Positions 6,272 through 15,304 of a stretch of 64,000 bases of DNA are shown here, in pieces (the first letter of the stretch is position 1; each line of letters starts with the position of its first letter). Both the position numbers and the translations under genes were made by a program. The notes under the pieces were generated by a model that did not search any database, was not told the DNA's origin, and saw only the letters and a list, made by a program, of their open reading frames with translations. The stretch comes from Bacteroidota bacterium (lineage in GTDB: Bacteria > Bacteroidota > Bacteroidia > AKYH767-A > 2013-40CM-41-45), in contig QQVM01000005.1 of the NCBI GenBank assembly GCA_003389385.1, positions 1-64,000 on the forward strand, given 5' to 3'.

Positions 6272-8878
6272 TTACCTGTCGTAAAAATCCTTCTTCCGTA
6301 TCAGCTTCAGGTCCTGAAGGATTGCGGCTTTGACATTGATCTGGAAGTTATAGCTTTCCTGCAGTCCGAACGGTATCCAGTTCATGCGCATTTCCCAGCA
6401 GTGCAGGTCGCGGTAGATGTTGACGCCAAAGTTTGTAAAGCGTCCGTCTTCAATGTCGTACCAGGAATTAAAACCGATCTTCCAGGCAGGGGTAAGGCTG
6501 AAGTCTCCGTTGATGCTGGCTGACTGTGATTTAATGGACTCCAGATTGCCACGCTTGGAATAGGCATAGGTGTAGTTGACGCTCACGTTGTATGGCACAT
6601 CGAAGTCGATGTAGTTCTCCGGATTCTGGTAAATGTAGTCGAGTTCCTGCCTGCTGTACTTTTCCGTTATCTTTTTACTGATGCGGTTCAATGAAAATCC
6701 GACGGACATGTTCGCATTCGTCAGGCGAAAGAGTTTTCCTGTCTCGTCGATGAGAAATCTGTCGTAGTCGATGTTGTTCTCGTCAAATGCGTATGGATTC
6801 AGTATCATGCCGATGTTGACACTGATGCGCTCGAGCAGTGTGGTTCTTCCGCTCACACTCAGCGGACTCCAGTTGAGGGAGTCAGCCATGAGATTGTAGT
6901 TCGCACCGAAGCGCAGACTTTCAAGCAGCTTGATCTTTTTGTCAGTCGCCCCGGTGTCGGAGCGCGTCCTGACTTTCATCTCGAGGTTATTGTCGAGACC
7001 GAAGCCGAGTGAACCGAATTTGCCTGCTCCCGGTCCGCCATAGACTGTGTTCTGAAAGATGGAGTAGGTGCGAAAGGTCTGGTTGGTATCGATCTGCACG
7101 CTCTTGTAATAGCCAAAGCTCTCCTGGCTGAAGTCGGGCCTGTAACTGAAAGATACGGCCGGCGTCATCACATGCCGCACGGCTTTCACAGGACCGCGCA
7201 GCACTTGGTACATTCCATATACGCGTGTCGTGAGTCCGGCGTTGAACTGGTAGTCGCGCGCGGCCTGGAATTTTTTTACATCGATGGTGTCGAGCTTTCT
7301 GTTCTCTTCATTCCACTCAAACTGGGTTGTCTTGAAATACCAGCGTTCGGTGTAATTCACCGAAGGACTGAGGGTGAAGTATTTCAAGAGCTTGAAGGAT
7401 GTCGATACCGGCACGCTGTGCTGCACTCCGTTCTGAAATTCATTCAGGCTACCGCTCTTAAAGAGAAGAGAATCCTTGGTCTGTATGTAATTGGTGGCCC
7501 TGAGTGAATAGTTGGTTCCGATTTTCTCGTACCATTTTTGTGCGCCGATGCTGACTTTACGTTTGAAAGGATTAATCCGGCTTACGTTGAAGCTAAGGTC
7601 AGGTGAAGTAACTCTTATGTCGCGCGTAATGGTGTTCTGCGTATGGTTCATTGACAATCCCAGGTTGATGGGCTTGTCAGCAAAGACCTTTGAATAAGAA
7701 ATGCTGGACTGAAAAGTATTCGAAAGGAAATTGTTTACAGAAGAAATGGTGTTCTGGTAATACTGTGAAGAACCCGCGTTCACATTCGCGCTGAATGAAC
7801 GGTAGGGACTTGCCTTGGCATCCTGCGCATGTGTCCAGTTGACATGAAAGTCTTTTCGCGCATTGAAGTCGGGCAGTTCGCGTTCGCTGGTGACGGAGTA
7901 AGCATAACTCAACCGGAGGTTTCCCGAATATCGGTAACGCTTGCGATAAACTGAGGCGGCATCGAGCGTATAGGATCCTTTTGTGTACAAATCGCTGGTG
8001 AGGGCAAGGTTGATATAATCACTGAATCCGAAGTAATAACCAAGATGCTGAAAGTAAAAGCCTCTCTGCGCGCTTTCTCCAAAAGAAGGAAAGATAAGTC
8101 CGGATGAGCGTCCTTTCTTGTTAGGAAAAAATCCAAAGGGAATAAATAGAGGAGTGGGGACTTTTTCAATGCTCAGGTTGGCCGGACCGGTCACGATCTT
8201 GTTATTGCTTATGACTTTGAGCTTGTTCGCGCTGATGGAGAAATGCGGAGTGTCGAGATTGCATGTGGTGTATTGTCCGTACTTGATGAAGAAATTATTT
8301 TCAGGATCTTTCTTCACGACTTCACCGTGAATGAATCCATCGCCTTCCTGAGTGATCACATGAGCGATGCGTCCTTTCTTCGTCTCAAAATTATAGCGGA
8401 TGTTATTCGAGCGGAACTTTCGCGGCCCTTGAGAAAAGTTGGGTGTGCCATAAACCTGACCCAGGCTGTCGGTCCGACCTTCCGCTGTGAGCACTTTCTC
8501 ATTCATGTTGATCATGATATACTCCGCTTCGAGGTGCAGGTCTTCATAATCCACTGATGCATTTCCATACAGGTGTATCGTTTCACTCTGAAGATCAGCC
8601 CGTATGCTGTCTCGCGCCTGGTATTTGATTTTTGACTTCAGTGCCTGTGATTCTTTCGCTCCGGATCCTGCTTCAATCACAAGAGAATCGCTTTTTGCCG
8701 GAGAAAGCAGGGAAGTATCGCTAATATTTTCCGGTATGCTGTCGTTAAGAGATTGATATGCGTCTGAACCAACAGCATTTTGTTGAAAAACAAGCAGAAA
8801 AGCAAAATAAAGAGCGATCGATATTTTGGATACTTGCGGGAGCAAAAGATTGGTTATTTTCAAAGGATTTGAGCCCAA
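6272..8878 (-). CDS. lptD: LptD-like LPS assembly outer-membrane protein
   Basis: An 868-aa protein with an N-terminal signal segment (about residues 15-38), an OstA/LptA-like domain around 85-230 (for example LYGNASVDYEDLHLEAEYI) and a long C-terminal beta-barrel rich in alternating aromatic strands. It should form the outer-membrane translocon that inserts LPS. Length fits Bacteroidota LptD. There is no ATG before the signal peptide: the listed start is TTG, and a second TTG at 8863 (giving MKITNLLLPQ) is equally good, with an in-frame stop three codons upstream of 8878. It is divergent from the amidase gene and convergent with the acetyltransferase. kdsA, for the Kdo of LPS, is in the same window. 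Confidence 0.85.
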   Translation of the reverse strand: MGSNPLKITNLLLPQVSKISIALYFAFLLVFQQNAVGSDAYQSLNDSIPENISDTSLLSPAKSDSLVIEAGSGAKESQALKSKIKYQARDSIRADLQSETIHLYGNASVDYEDLHLEAEYIMINMNEKVLTAEGRTDSLGQVYGTPNFSQGPRKFRSNNIRYNFETKKGRIAHVITQEGDGFIHGEVVKKDPENNFFIKYGQYTTCNLDTPHFSISANKLKVISNNKIVTGPANLSIEKVPTPLFIPFGFFPNKKGRSSGLIFPSFGESAQRGFYFQHLGYYFGFSDYINLALTSDLYTKGSYTLDAASVYRKRYRYSGNLRLSYAYSVTSERELPDFNARKDFHVNWTHAQDAKASPYRSFSANVNAGSSQYYQNTISSVNNFLSNTFQSSISYSKVFADKPINLGLSMNHTQNTITRDIRVTSPDLSFNVSRINPFKRKVSIGAQKWYEKIGTNYSLRATNYIQTKDSLLFKSGSLNEFQNGVQHSVPVSTSFKLLKYFTLSPSVNYTERWYFKTTQFEWNEENRKLDTIDVKKFQAARDYQFNAGLTTRVYGMYQVLRGPVKAVRHVMTPAVSFSYRPDFSQESFGYYKSVQIDTNQTFRTYSIFQNTVYGGPGAGKFGSLGFGLDNNLEMKVRTRSDTGATDKKIKLLESLRFGANYNLMADSLNWSPLSVSGRTTLLERISVNIGMILNPYAFDENNIDYDRFLIDETGKLFRLTNANMSVGFSLNRISKKITEKYSRQELDYIYQNPENYIDFDVPYNVSVNYTYAYSKRGNLESIKSQSASINGDFSLTPAWKIGFNSWYDIEDGRFTNFGVNIYRDLHCWEMRMNWIPFGLQESYNFQINVKAAILQDLKLIRKKDFYDR

Positions 8879-8913
8879 AACTAATTAAAAAATATTGTCT
8901 GCCTTCAGTGTTT

Positions 8914-10167
8914 ATGTCACTGATGCTGACATTCTTTTGTCTCTTGCCGGAATATTCCTTTTCACCTCCTCCGGCTCCGGCATATACTTTGGGCAAAGTC
9001 GTGATAGACGCGGGACACGGAGGACATGACAGCGGATGCCTGGGCTCCAAGTTCAAGGAAAAGGACATTGCCCTCAACATCGCTCTTGCTCTTGGGAAGA
9101 TGATAGAAGAGCAGTTTCCTGATGTGAAGGTGATTTATACTCGTAAGAAGGATGTCTTTGTCGAATTACACGAAAGAGCTTCGATTGCAAACACTGCCAA
9201 GGCCGATTTATTCATCTCCATTCACTGCAACTCAGCATGTTTCTATGACAAGAAGAAGAGAAAAGAGATGTGCAACAAAGAAACACAAGGTGCAGAAACA
9301 TGGGTGATGGGATTGCACAAGACAGAAGCGAACCTGGAAGTGTCCAAAAGGGAGAATGAAGTGGTCTTGCTTGAAAAGGATTATACCCGTCAGTACGACG
9401 GCTTCGATCCAAATAGTCCTGAGGCGAACATCATCTTTTCGCTTTATCAGAATGCATTTCTTGACCAAAGTCTGAAAATGGCCTCCTATGTGCAGCAGGA
9501 GTTCAAGGAGATCAACCGAAACAACCGTGGTGTAAAGCAGGCAGGCTTTCTTGTACTGTACAAAACATCCATGCCTTCCATTCTCATTGAGACTGGATTT
9601 CTTTCTCATCCTGCGGAAGAGCTATATCTCGGATCTGAAAAAGGACAAAAAGAAATCACTCAGGCAGTATTCAAGGCATTCAGGTCATATAAGAAGGCCA
9701 TGGAATTTGGCCTGAGCAGGCAGGAGCCTAAGGCTCAGGAAAAAGAGGTCCAGCAAAAAAAATCTGAAACGGATAGCGTGAAAGAGAGGCCACAGGTAAA
9801 AGAAAACCCTTCTGTAAAAGAAGTTCAGCCTCAGAAAGAAAATACTCCTGTGAAGCCTCAGGAAAAGCCGGCGGAGATAGTTGAAACGCCCAGGGATGTT
9901 CCTCTTTTCGGAGTGCAGTTTCTACTTTCAAAAGTTTCACTGAAGAAAAATGATCCTGCTTTCAAAGGGATTAAAGATGTAATGGAAGAGTTTGACAATG
10001 GCTTTTACAAATACACCTCTGGAAGAATCAGAAGTCTGGATGATGCGGTGACCCTGCAGATGATGTTGAGAGAAAGCGGATTTCCGGATGCCTTTGTGGT
10101 GGCTTATCTTAATGATAAGAGAATCAGTCTGAAGGAGGCTCGCCAAATGCTTGTCAACAGCAATTGA
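8914..10167 (+). CDS. N-acetylmuramoyl-L-alanine amidase with C-terminal SPOR-like domain
   Basis: It hydrolyses the amide bond between MurNAc and L-Ala in the periplasm. The Amidase_3 domain begins with VVIDAGHGGHDSG and contains YTRKKD, ANTAKADLFISIHCN and SILIETGFLSH, which supply the zinc ligands and catalytic Glu. A Lys/Glu/Pro-rich linker follows, then a SPOR-like segment (YKYTSGRIRSLDDAVTLQ). The track starts at 8758, inside lptD. I prefer the ATG at 8914, which leaves a hydrophobic export signal (MSLMLTFFCLL) and avoids overlapping lptD by more than 100 bases. It is followed by mlaD. Confidence 0.88.
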   Translation: MSLMLTFFCLLPEYSFSPPPAPAYTLGKVVIDAGHGGHDSGCLGSKFKEKDIALNIALALGKMIEEQFPDVKVIYTRKKDVFVELHERASIANTAKADLFISIHCNSACFYDKKKRKEMCNKETQGAETWVMGLHKTEANLEVSKRENEVVLLEKDYTRQYDGFDPNSPEANIIFSLYQNAFLDQSLKMASYVQQEFKEINRNNRGVKQAGFLVLYKTSMPSILIETGFLSHPAEELYLGSEKGQKEITQAVFKAFRSYKKAMEFGLSRQEPKAQEKEVQQKKSETDSVKERPQVKENPSVKEVQPQKENTPVKPQEKPAEIVETPRDVPLFGVQFLLSKVSLKKNDPAFKGIKDVMEEFDNGFYKYTSGRIRSLDDAVTLQMMLRESGFPDAFVVAYLNDKRISLKEARQMLVNSN

Positions 10168-10178
10168 AAGAAAATACA

Positions 10179-10186
10179 TATTTTTG
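10179..10186 (+). promoter_or_regulatory. -7 box TATTTTTG ahead of the MlaD gene
   Basis: TATTTTTG fits TAnnTTTG and is 47 nt before the ATG at 10234, in the gap after the amidase gene. No clear -33 TTTG is seen. Confidence 0.35.
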
Positions 10187-10233
10187 AAACCACACATTCG
10201 AATAAAAGCTGTAGCCCGTAAGGGATTTAATGC

Positions 10234-11202
10234 ATGAAATTTTCCAAAGAAGTTAAGACCGGTTTTATTGTATTGTCCGGCATTTTGCTTGCCTTCTGGG
10301 GCATCAATTTCCTGAAGGGCAAGGATTTTTTCACCGACAGGATCAAAGTGTACGCCATGTATGACAGGGTGGACGGACTCGCTCCATCCAATCCTGTATA
10401 TGTAAACGGATTGAAAGTGGGGCTCGTGAGGAAGCTGGAACTTCTGCCTGATTTTTCAGGTCGAATTGTGGTGAGTTTGCAGCTGAGCAAAGACGTGAGA
10501 ATACCACGGGATTCAGAAGCAGAGATCTACGCCACCGATCTCTTAGGTTCCAAGGGCATACGAATCAATTTCGGTAAAGGAACAGATCTTTTGCAGGATG
10601 GTGATACCATGGTCACATCCATCCAAAACAGTCTGAGTGAAGAAGTAAATGCGCAGGTAGCGCCCTTCAAGCAAAAAGCCGAGAGTCTTTTGTCGTCGCT
10701 GGATTCTGTCATGCTGATCGTACGCGCTGTCTTCAATGAAGGCACAAAGCAGAATCTGAAAAACTCATTCGAAAGCATTTCACACAGCCTTCGGAGCATA
10801 GAAAACATTGCAGGAAGCATGGATACCGTGCTCACCAAGCAGGGCAAGCTGAAAAGCGTGTTCAACAACCTGGAGTCAATTACCACTAACCTGAAGAATA
10901 ACAACGATAGGATTACAGACATACTGGAGAATTTCCATACGATTTCAGACACTCTTGCCAGAGCGAACATCGCAGCCACGCTTCATAATCTGAAAGAAAC
11001 TCTGGGAGAGACATCGATAACCTTCGACAAGATCAACAAAGGTGAAGGCACACTGGGAATGCTCATGAACAATGACAGTCTCTATGTGAACCTGAACAAT
11101 TCCGCCCGCGACCTCGACTTTTTGCTTAACGACTTTCAGCAGAATCCAAAGCGTTACCTGAAATTCTCGGTCATCTCAATAGGTTCAGGCAAGAACAAAT
11201 AG
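10234..11202 (+). CDS. MlaD/MCE-domain protein
   Basis: A 322-aa protein with one N-terminal membrane anchor (about residues 8-26), then an MCE domain (YAMYDRVDGLAPSNPVYVNGLKVG, residues about 45-70) and a long helical C-terminal part with coiled-coil character. MCE proteins bind lipids and carry phospholipids between inner and outer membrane, usually with an ABC permease (MlaEF). Those partners are not in this window. It is followed 7 nt later by the Fe-S gene, so the two are probably co-transcribed, although no functional link is known. Confidence 0.85.
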   Translation: MKFSKEVKTGFIVLSGILLAFWGINFLKGKDFFTDRIKVYAMYDRVDGLAPSNPVYVNGLKVGLVRKLELLPDFSGRIVVSLQLSKDVRIPRDSEAEIYATDLLGSKGIRINFGKGTDLLQDGDTMVTSIQNSLSEEVNAQVAPFKQKAESLLSSLDSVMLIVRAVFNEGTKQNLKNSFESISHSLRSIENIAGSMDTVLTKQGKLKSVFNNLESITTNLKNNNDRITDILENFHTISDTLARANIAATLHNLKETLGETSITFDKINKGEGTLGMLMNNDSLYVNLNNSARDLDFLLNDFQQNPKRYLKFSVISIGSGKNK

Positions 11203-11209
11203 CATACTC

Positions 11210-12517
11210 ATGATTTCACAGGTCCTTTTCACACTCATACTGGCAGGCGCGGTTTTCTGGTTTGCATCCAATGTGGGAAAGATCAGAAGGAACATTCTGC
11301 TTGGCCGTGAGTTCGAGCCCGGCGGTCTTTCTTCCGAACGCTGGAAGACTATGGCCATGGTTGCCCTGGGTCAATCCAAAATGGTGACAAGACCTGTCGC
11401 CGGAATACTTCACTTCTTTGTGTATGCCGGTTTTGTGATCATCAACATTGAGGTGATGGAGATTCTGATAGACGGAATGTTCGGCACACACAGAGTGTTC
11501 AGCGGAATAGGCGCTTTGTATGATGTGCTCATCGGCTCATTTGAAATACTGGCTTTCATGGTTCTTCTCGCTTGTGTAATTTTTCTGATACGCAGAAATA
11601 TTCTCAAGCTGAAAAGATTCTGGATGCCTGAGATGACTTCCTGGCCTCGCACCGACGCGAATCTTATTCTCATCACGGAAATACTGCTCATGGCAGCTTT
11701 TCTCACGATGAACGCGGCAGACAGTCTGCTGCAGGACAGAGGCTATGAGCATTATGTGATTGCCGGGGCATTTCCTGTAAGCTCATTTGTGAGTGCTGCT
11801 TTCGCAGGATTGAGCAGTGAATCACTCTTCATGATAGAAAGATTCTGCTGGTGGTTTCACATCATCGGAATCCTCGCTTTTCTGAATTACATTCCTTACT
11901 CCAAGCACTTCCATATTTTTCTTGCCTTTCCGAATACATATTATTCCAATCTCAACAGCAAGGGGAAGTTCAATAACATGGAAAGTGTGACAAGAGAAGT
12001 GAAGTTGATGCTGGATCCATCTGCAACGCCTCCGGCAGATGCTGCTGCAGCGCCCGCAAGGTTTGGCGCGAAGGATGTGCAGGACCTCACCTGGAAGCAG
12101 CTGATGGATGCCTATTCATGCACAGAGTGCGGAAGATGCAGTTCCGTTTGTCCGGCCAACCAGACGGGAAAGTTATTATCTCCGCGCAAGATCATGATGG
12201 ATACACGCGACCGTCTGGAGGAAGTTGGAAAGGGCATTGATAAAAACGGAAAAGAGTACAAGGATGAGAAATCACTCTTTGATTATATCAGCGAAGAAGA
12301 ACTCTGGGCTTGCACCACATGCAATGCCTGCACGGAAGCATGTCCTGTGAACATTGATCCGCTTGGAATCATCGTGGATCTTCGGCGTTTCCTTGTGATG
12401 GAAGAATCCAAGGTGCCTGCGGAACTCGGAGGAATGTTTAATAAAATTGAAAACAACGGCGCGCCTTGGCAGTTCGCCCAGGCCGACCGTATGAATTGGC
12501 CACAAAGCGATAGCTGA
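11210..12517 (+). CDS. Membrane-bound 4Fe-4S dicluster oxidoreductase subunit (HdrD/GlpC-like N-half)
   Basis: The N-terminal 230 residues contain several hydrophobic helices with spaced His residues (for example near WWFHIIGILAF), like NarI-type cytochrome b anchors. Two 4Fe-4S motifs follow: CTECGRCSSVCP (about residue 304) and CTTCNACTEACP (about 367). It should move electrons between the membrane quinone pool and a soluble donor. The next gene supplies a CCG-type cysteine-rich domain, so the two together equal one HdrD/GlpC-like enzyme. The electron donor or substrate cannot be read from the sequence. Confidence 0.82.
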   Translation: MISQVLFTLILAGAVFWFASNVGKIRRNILLGREFEPGGLSSERWKTMAMVALGQSKMVTRPVAGILHFFVYAGFVIINIEVMEILIDGMFGTHRVFSGIGALYDVLIGSFEILAFMVLLACVIFLIRRNILKLKRFWMPEMTSWPRTDANLILITEILLMAAFLTMNAADSLLQDRGYEHYVIAGAFPVSSFVSAAFAGLSSESLFMIERFCWWFHIIGILAFLNYIPYSKHFHIFLAFPNTYYSNLNSKGKFNNMESVTREVKLMLDPSATPPADAAAAPARFGAKDVQDLTWKQLMDAYSCTECGRCSSVCPANQTGKLLSPRKIMMDTRDRLEEVGKGIDKNGKEYKDEKSLFDYISEEELWACTTCNACTEACPVNIDPLGIIVDLRRFLVMEESKVPAELGGMFNKIENNGAPWQFAQADRMNWPQSDS

Positions 12518-12533
12518 AAAGAAAAGAACCGAA

Positions 12534-13319
12534 ATGGAATTCAAAGTTGAAACAATGGCCGATTATGCGGTCCGCAATGAAAGTCCGGAAGTGCTTTTCT
12601 GGGTGGGATGTGCCGGGAGCTTTGACGAAAGAGCACAGAAAATCACGCGCGCTGTCGCAAAGATTCTGCATCATGCCGGAGTGAAATTTGCCGTTCTCGG
12701 AACGGAAGAGTCCTGCACCGGTGATCCGGCAAAGAGGGCAGGGAATGAGTTTCTCTTTCAGATGCAGGCCATGATGAACATTCAGGTCTTGAACGGCTAC
12801 GGAGTGCAAAAAATCGTCACGGCTTGTCCGCATTGCTTCAATACTCTGAAGAATGAATATCCTGAGCTGGGAGGAAATTATTCTGTGTTGCATCATTCCG
12901 AACTGATACAGCAATTGCTCGAGTCGGGACGTTTGAATATTGAAGGAGGAAGCTTTAGCGGCAAGAAAATTACATTTCACGATCCTTGTTACCTGGGACG
13001 TGCGAATGGAGTTTATGAAGCGCCGCGAATGCTCATTGAAAAACTCGACAGCGCATTGATAGAGATGAAACGCTCCCGTGCCAACGGATTCTGCTGCGGA
13101 GCCGGCGGTTCTCAGATGTTTAAAGAACCTGAAAAGGGTAACAAGGATGTCAACATTGAAAGAACCGAAGAAGCTCTCTCACACAAACCCGACATCATTG
13201 CAGTTGGATGTCCGTTCTGCATGACCATGATGAGTGACGGTGTGAAGCATTTTAACAAAGAAGCAGAGGTGAAGGTGCAGGACATCGCCGAACTGATTGC
13301 TTCCGCAAAGGATCTTTGA
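12534..13319 (+). CDS. Cysteine-rich (CCG) domain protein, HdrB/GlpC-like
   Basis: A 261-aa soluble protein with two cysteine-rich repeats. The first has WVGCAGSF and TACPHCFNTL; the second has HDPCYLGR, FCCGAGGSQMF and GCPFC. These CCG motifs bind a non-cubane Fe-S cluster in heterodisulfide-reductase-like enzymes. The gene starts 16 nt after the membrane Fe-S gene and must work with it. The convergent gene's stop codon follows immediately with no intergenic space. Confidence 0.85.
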   Translation: MEFKVETMADYAVRNESPEVLFWVGCAGSFDERAQKITRAVAKILHHAGVKFAVLGTEESCTGDPAKRAGNEFLFQMQAMMNIQVLNGYGVQKIVTACPHCFNTLKNEYPELGGNYSVLHHSELIQQLLESGRLNIEGGSFSGKKITFHDPCYLGRANGVYEAPRMLIEKLDSALIEMKRSRANGFCCGAGGSQMFKEPEKGNKDVNIERTEEALSHKPDIIAVGCPFCMTMMSDGVKHFNKEAEVKVQDIAELIASAKDL

Positions 13320-14324
13320 TCATTCTTCAGGATTCAGAATCCTGTCGGCCAAGGCTTTCATCGACTCTTTACTTGTTGCTTCAAGCCGTCCGCTCTGTAT
13401 TACCATCATGTTTTCCTTGCCTTTGTCAAGCATATAGCTAAAAACAAATCCCGCTTCGGGTTTGTGCCATCCTGCAATTTGTCCGAAGCGCAGATCGTTG
13501 AATCTCGGACCGTCTTTCCATTCCGGAAGATAAAATCCTTCAGAAAACTGTAACAGGGTTTTATATGCAGGGTAATTGCTAAATGCTTTGTCAAGAGAAT
13601 CATTCAGAGGGAAAAAAGTAAATACAGCTTTTTCATTCTTGTCAAACATGGTTCTGTGAGTGATCATATAACCCGAATCATTCTTAGCAACAGCATACCA
13701 GAGCAGGGAATTGTAAGGAGTGGGAGTGATGAAGAATTTTTCTGACTGTCTGAGTTCCTCTTTAATGTCTGAGTACACATCGTATTTTCCGTATGAGCAG
13801 AAAGAAAGGTAAATCAATGGAAGTATCAGGCCAAAGTTTATCCATTTTCTTCTGGCATCATGGTTCGTATTTAAAATGAGCAGAGCGATGCTTGCAAGCA
13901 GCAGTGGCAGAGTAAAAATCGGGTCAGCCACAAAGAGAAGATGGAAGGAAACCCTGTACTCGCTGAAAGGCTCGAACCAGCCCACTCCGTAGCCTGTGCA
14001 GGCATCCAATAGTATATGCAGCAGAAAGCCGAATCCGAATATTTTAAACCAGTCTTTATACTCTGCTGGCGTATGTTTTCTGTGAAATCTGTGAAATAAG
14101 GCTGCGAGAAAAAATGATGAGAGAAACATCAATAAAATGGAATGTGAAAATCCCCGATGCATGAGCAGCACCTGAGGATGCCCCACCCAGAGGTTGGCCA
14201 AGACGTCCAGATCGGGTACATTATTAGCCAATGCTCCGTAAAGCATGGCCTTTTTGCCCAGCTTTTTACCTGCAATCACTTCACCTGTAACTGCACCGAT
14301 GACGGTATGCGTCAGCGTATCCAT
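13320..14324 (-). CDS. YdjM-family membrane-bound metal-dependent hydrolase
   Basis: A 334-aa protein beginning MDTLTHTVIGAVTG, with PDLDVL and the His motif MHRGFSHS typical of the YdjM/LexA-regulated membrane hydrolase family. Four to five hydrophobic helices occupy the first 190 residues, and a soluble C-terminal domain of about 140 residues follows. A catalytic activity has not been established for most of the family, so the hydrolase name is by homology only. It is monocistronic; its start is an ATG. It is convergent with the Fe-S operon. Confidence 0.8.
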   Translation of the reverse strand: MDTLTHTVIGAVTGEVIAGKKLGKKAMLYGALANNVPDLDVLANLWVGHPQVLLMHRGFSHSILLMFLSSFFLAALFHRFHRKHTPAEYKDWFKIFGFGFLLHILLDACTGYGVGWFEPFSEYRVSFHLLFVADPIFTLPLLLASIALLILNTNHDARRKWINFGLILPLIYLSFCSYGKYDVYSDIKEELRQSEKFFITPTPYNSLLWYAVAKNDSGYMITHRTMFDKNEKAVFTFFPLNDSLDKAFSNYPAYKTLLQFSEGFYLPEWKDGPRFNDLRFGQIAGWHKPEAGFVFSYMLDKGKENMMVIQSGRLEATSKESMKALADRILNPEE

Positions 14325-14366
14325 TTCATTAATTTCAGCTGTCTTATTCCGTCAAAGAAAATAAAT

Positions 14367-14374
14367 TAACTTTG
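14367..14374 (+). promoter_or_regulatory. -7 box TAACTTTG for slyD
   Basis: TAACTTTG fits TAnnTTTG and ends 14 nt before the slyD ATG, implying a very short 5' leader. Confidence 0.45.
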
Positions 14375-14388
14375 CGAAAATTTATAAA

Positions 14389-14880
14389 ATGAAAATTTCT
14401 GCAAACAAAGTCGTGACGGTATCATATGAGCTGCACGCGAACGCTCCGGGTGAAAACCGCAATCATATTGAAACGGCCGACAAAAGCGAGCCATTGAAGT
14501 TTCTCTTTGGCATCGGCATGATGATTCCTGGATTCGAACGGGGGCTGGAAGGCAAAGGCACAGGAGACAAATTCGATTTTTCCATTGAGGCGGAAGAGGG
14601 TTATGGTGATGTGGAAGAGACTGCTGTGATACAGCTGCCGATTGAAATATTCAAGGTGGATAACGCGATTGACTTCAGCATGCTGAAAGTCGGCAATGTA
14701 CTTCCGATGAACGATCAGGAAGGAAATGTGCTGAACGGAAAAGTGTTGAAATACGACGAGACCATGGTGACCATGGACTTCAATCATCCACTTGCCGGAC
14801 ACCAGCTGCACTTCAGCGGCGAGGTGCTGGAAGTGAGGGACGCGAGTCCGGAGGAAATTAATCACGGACATGTGCACTAA
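14389..14880 (+). CDS. slyD: FKBP-type peptidyl-prolyl isomerase, SlyD-like
   Basis: A 163-aa cytoplasmic prolyl isomerase and chaperone. The FKBP core is seen as FGIGMMIPGFERGLEGKGTGDKF-type sequence and EAEEGYGD, with the inserted insert-in-flap chaperone domain around residues 75-125 and the closing strand LHFSGEVLEVRDAS. The long His/Cys-rich metal-binding tail of E. coli SlyD is reduced to NHGHVH at the C-terminus. The coding tail plus terminator is duplicated at 15232-15292. Confidence 0.88.
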   Translation: MKISANKVVTVSYELHANAPGENRNHIETADKSEPLKFLFGIGMMIPGFERGLEGKGTGDKFDFSIEAEEGYGDVEETAVIQLPIEIFKVDNAIDFSMLKVGNVLPMNDQEGNVLNGKVLKYDETMVTMDFNHPLAGHQLHFSGEVLEVRDASPEEINHGHVH

Positions 14881-14883
14881 AAA

Positions 14884-14916
14884 AAGAGCGACTCGATGGG
14901 TCGCTCTTCTTTTTTG
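14884..14916 (+). terminator. slyD terminator (copy 1 of a duplicated block)
   Basis: Stem AAGAGCGAC / GTCGCTCTT (14884-14892 and 14900-14908) with a 7-nt loop, followed by a T-rich tract. An A-tract precedes it, so it can work in both directions. An almost identical copy lies at 15252-15290. Confidence 0.85.
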
Positions 14917-14975
14917 GCGTTCATAACGATTCTATCAGACTGCGTGGTTCAAATTGTAAGTCAATAATGTTTATT

Positions 14976-15076
14976 CCACTTTCTTTTGCTTGACCAAAAG
15001 AAAGTGGCAAAGAAAAGTCAAGACCAAAATATGCTGCCCACAGCACATGGCGGACGCTTCCCGCATTTTGGTCGGC
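14976..15076 (+). repeat. Dispersed structured repeat, copy 1 (two-hairpin element)
   Basis: Hairpin 1 has 13-bp perfect arms CCACTTTCTTTTG (14976-14988) and CAAAAGAAAGTGG (14995-15007) around the loop CTTGAC. Then comes TCAAGACCAAAAT...CGGACGCTTCCCGCATTTTGGTC, where GACCAAAAT pairs with ATTTTGGTC. The copy at 28242-28333 (opposite strand) keeps the loop (CTTGAT), the TCAAGACCAA start and CGGACGCTTCCCGC, but both stems differ with paired changes. The 67-aa ORF on the minus strand across it is not considered a gene. Confidence 0.75.
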
Positions 15077-15231
15077 CAACCCGCATAAGAAACATCTATT
15101 TTTTTCATAGCGTTTCGTTTGCATTATTTTGCATTTCCTAAGTTTTTAATGTTTTATTATGTCAAATTCTATGTTAATAGCTCACAGATCAAATTCCCAT
15201 TTTGTAGAAGTAAGGAATATTTCAGTTTCTA

Positions 15232-15292
15232 ATTGATCACGGACATGTGAACTAAAAAAAAGAGCGACTCGATGGGTCGCTCTTCTTTTTTG
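15232..15292. repeat. Duplicate of slyD tail plus terminator (copy 2)
   Basis: About 60 bp closely matching 14858-14917: the last codons of slyD (ATCACGGACATGTG, then ACTAA) and the hairpin AAGAGCGAC / GTCGCTCTT with flanking A and T tracts. There is no slyD reading frame in front of it. It now lies just beyond the stop of the minus-strand DUF3127 gene and probably serves as that gene's terminator. Confidence 0.85.
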
Positions 15293-15304
15293 CTTCTGAT
15301 ATGT

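Noticed and set aside
5879-6333. ORFs with repeated PNPKPQTP and GVWGLGFG peptides
   Set aside because: They translate the GGGGTTY array and the end of the acetyltransferase gene in other frames.
14921-15124. 67-aa minus-strand ORF
   Set aside because: It is a readout of the dispersed two-hairpin repeat and has no other support.
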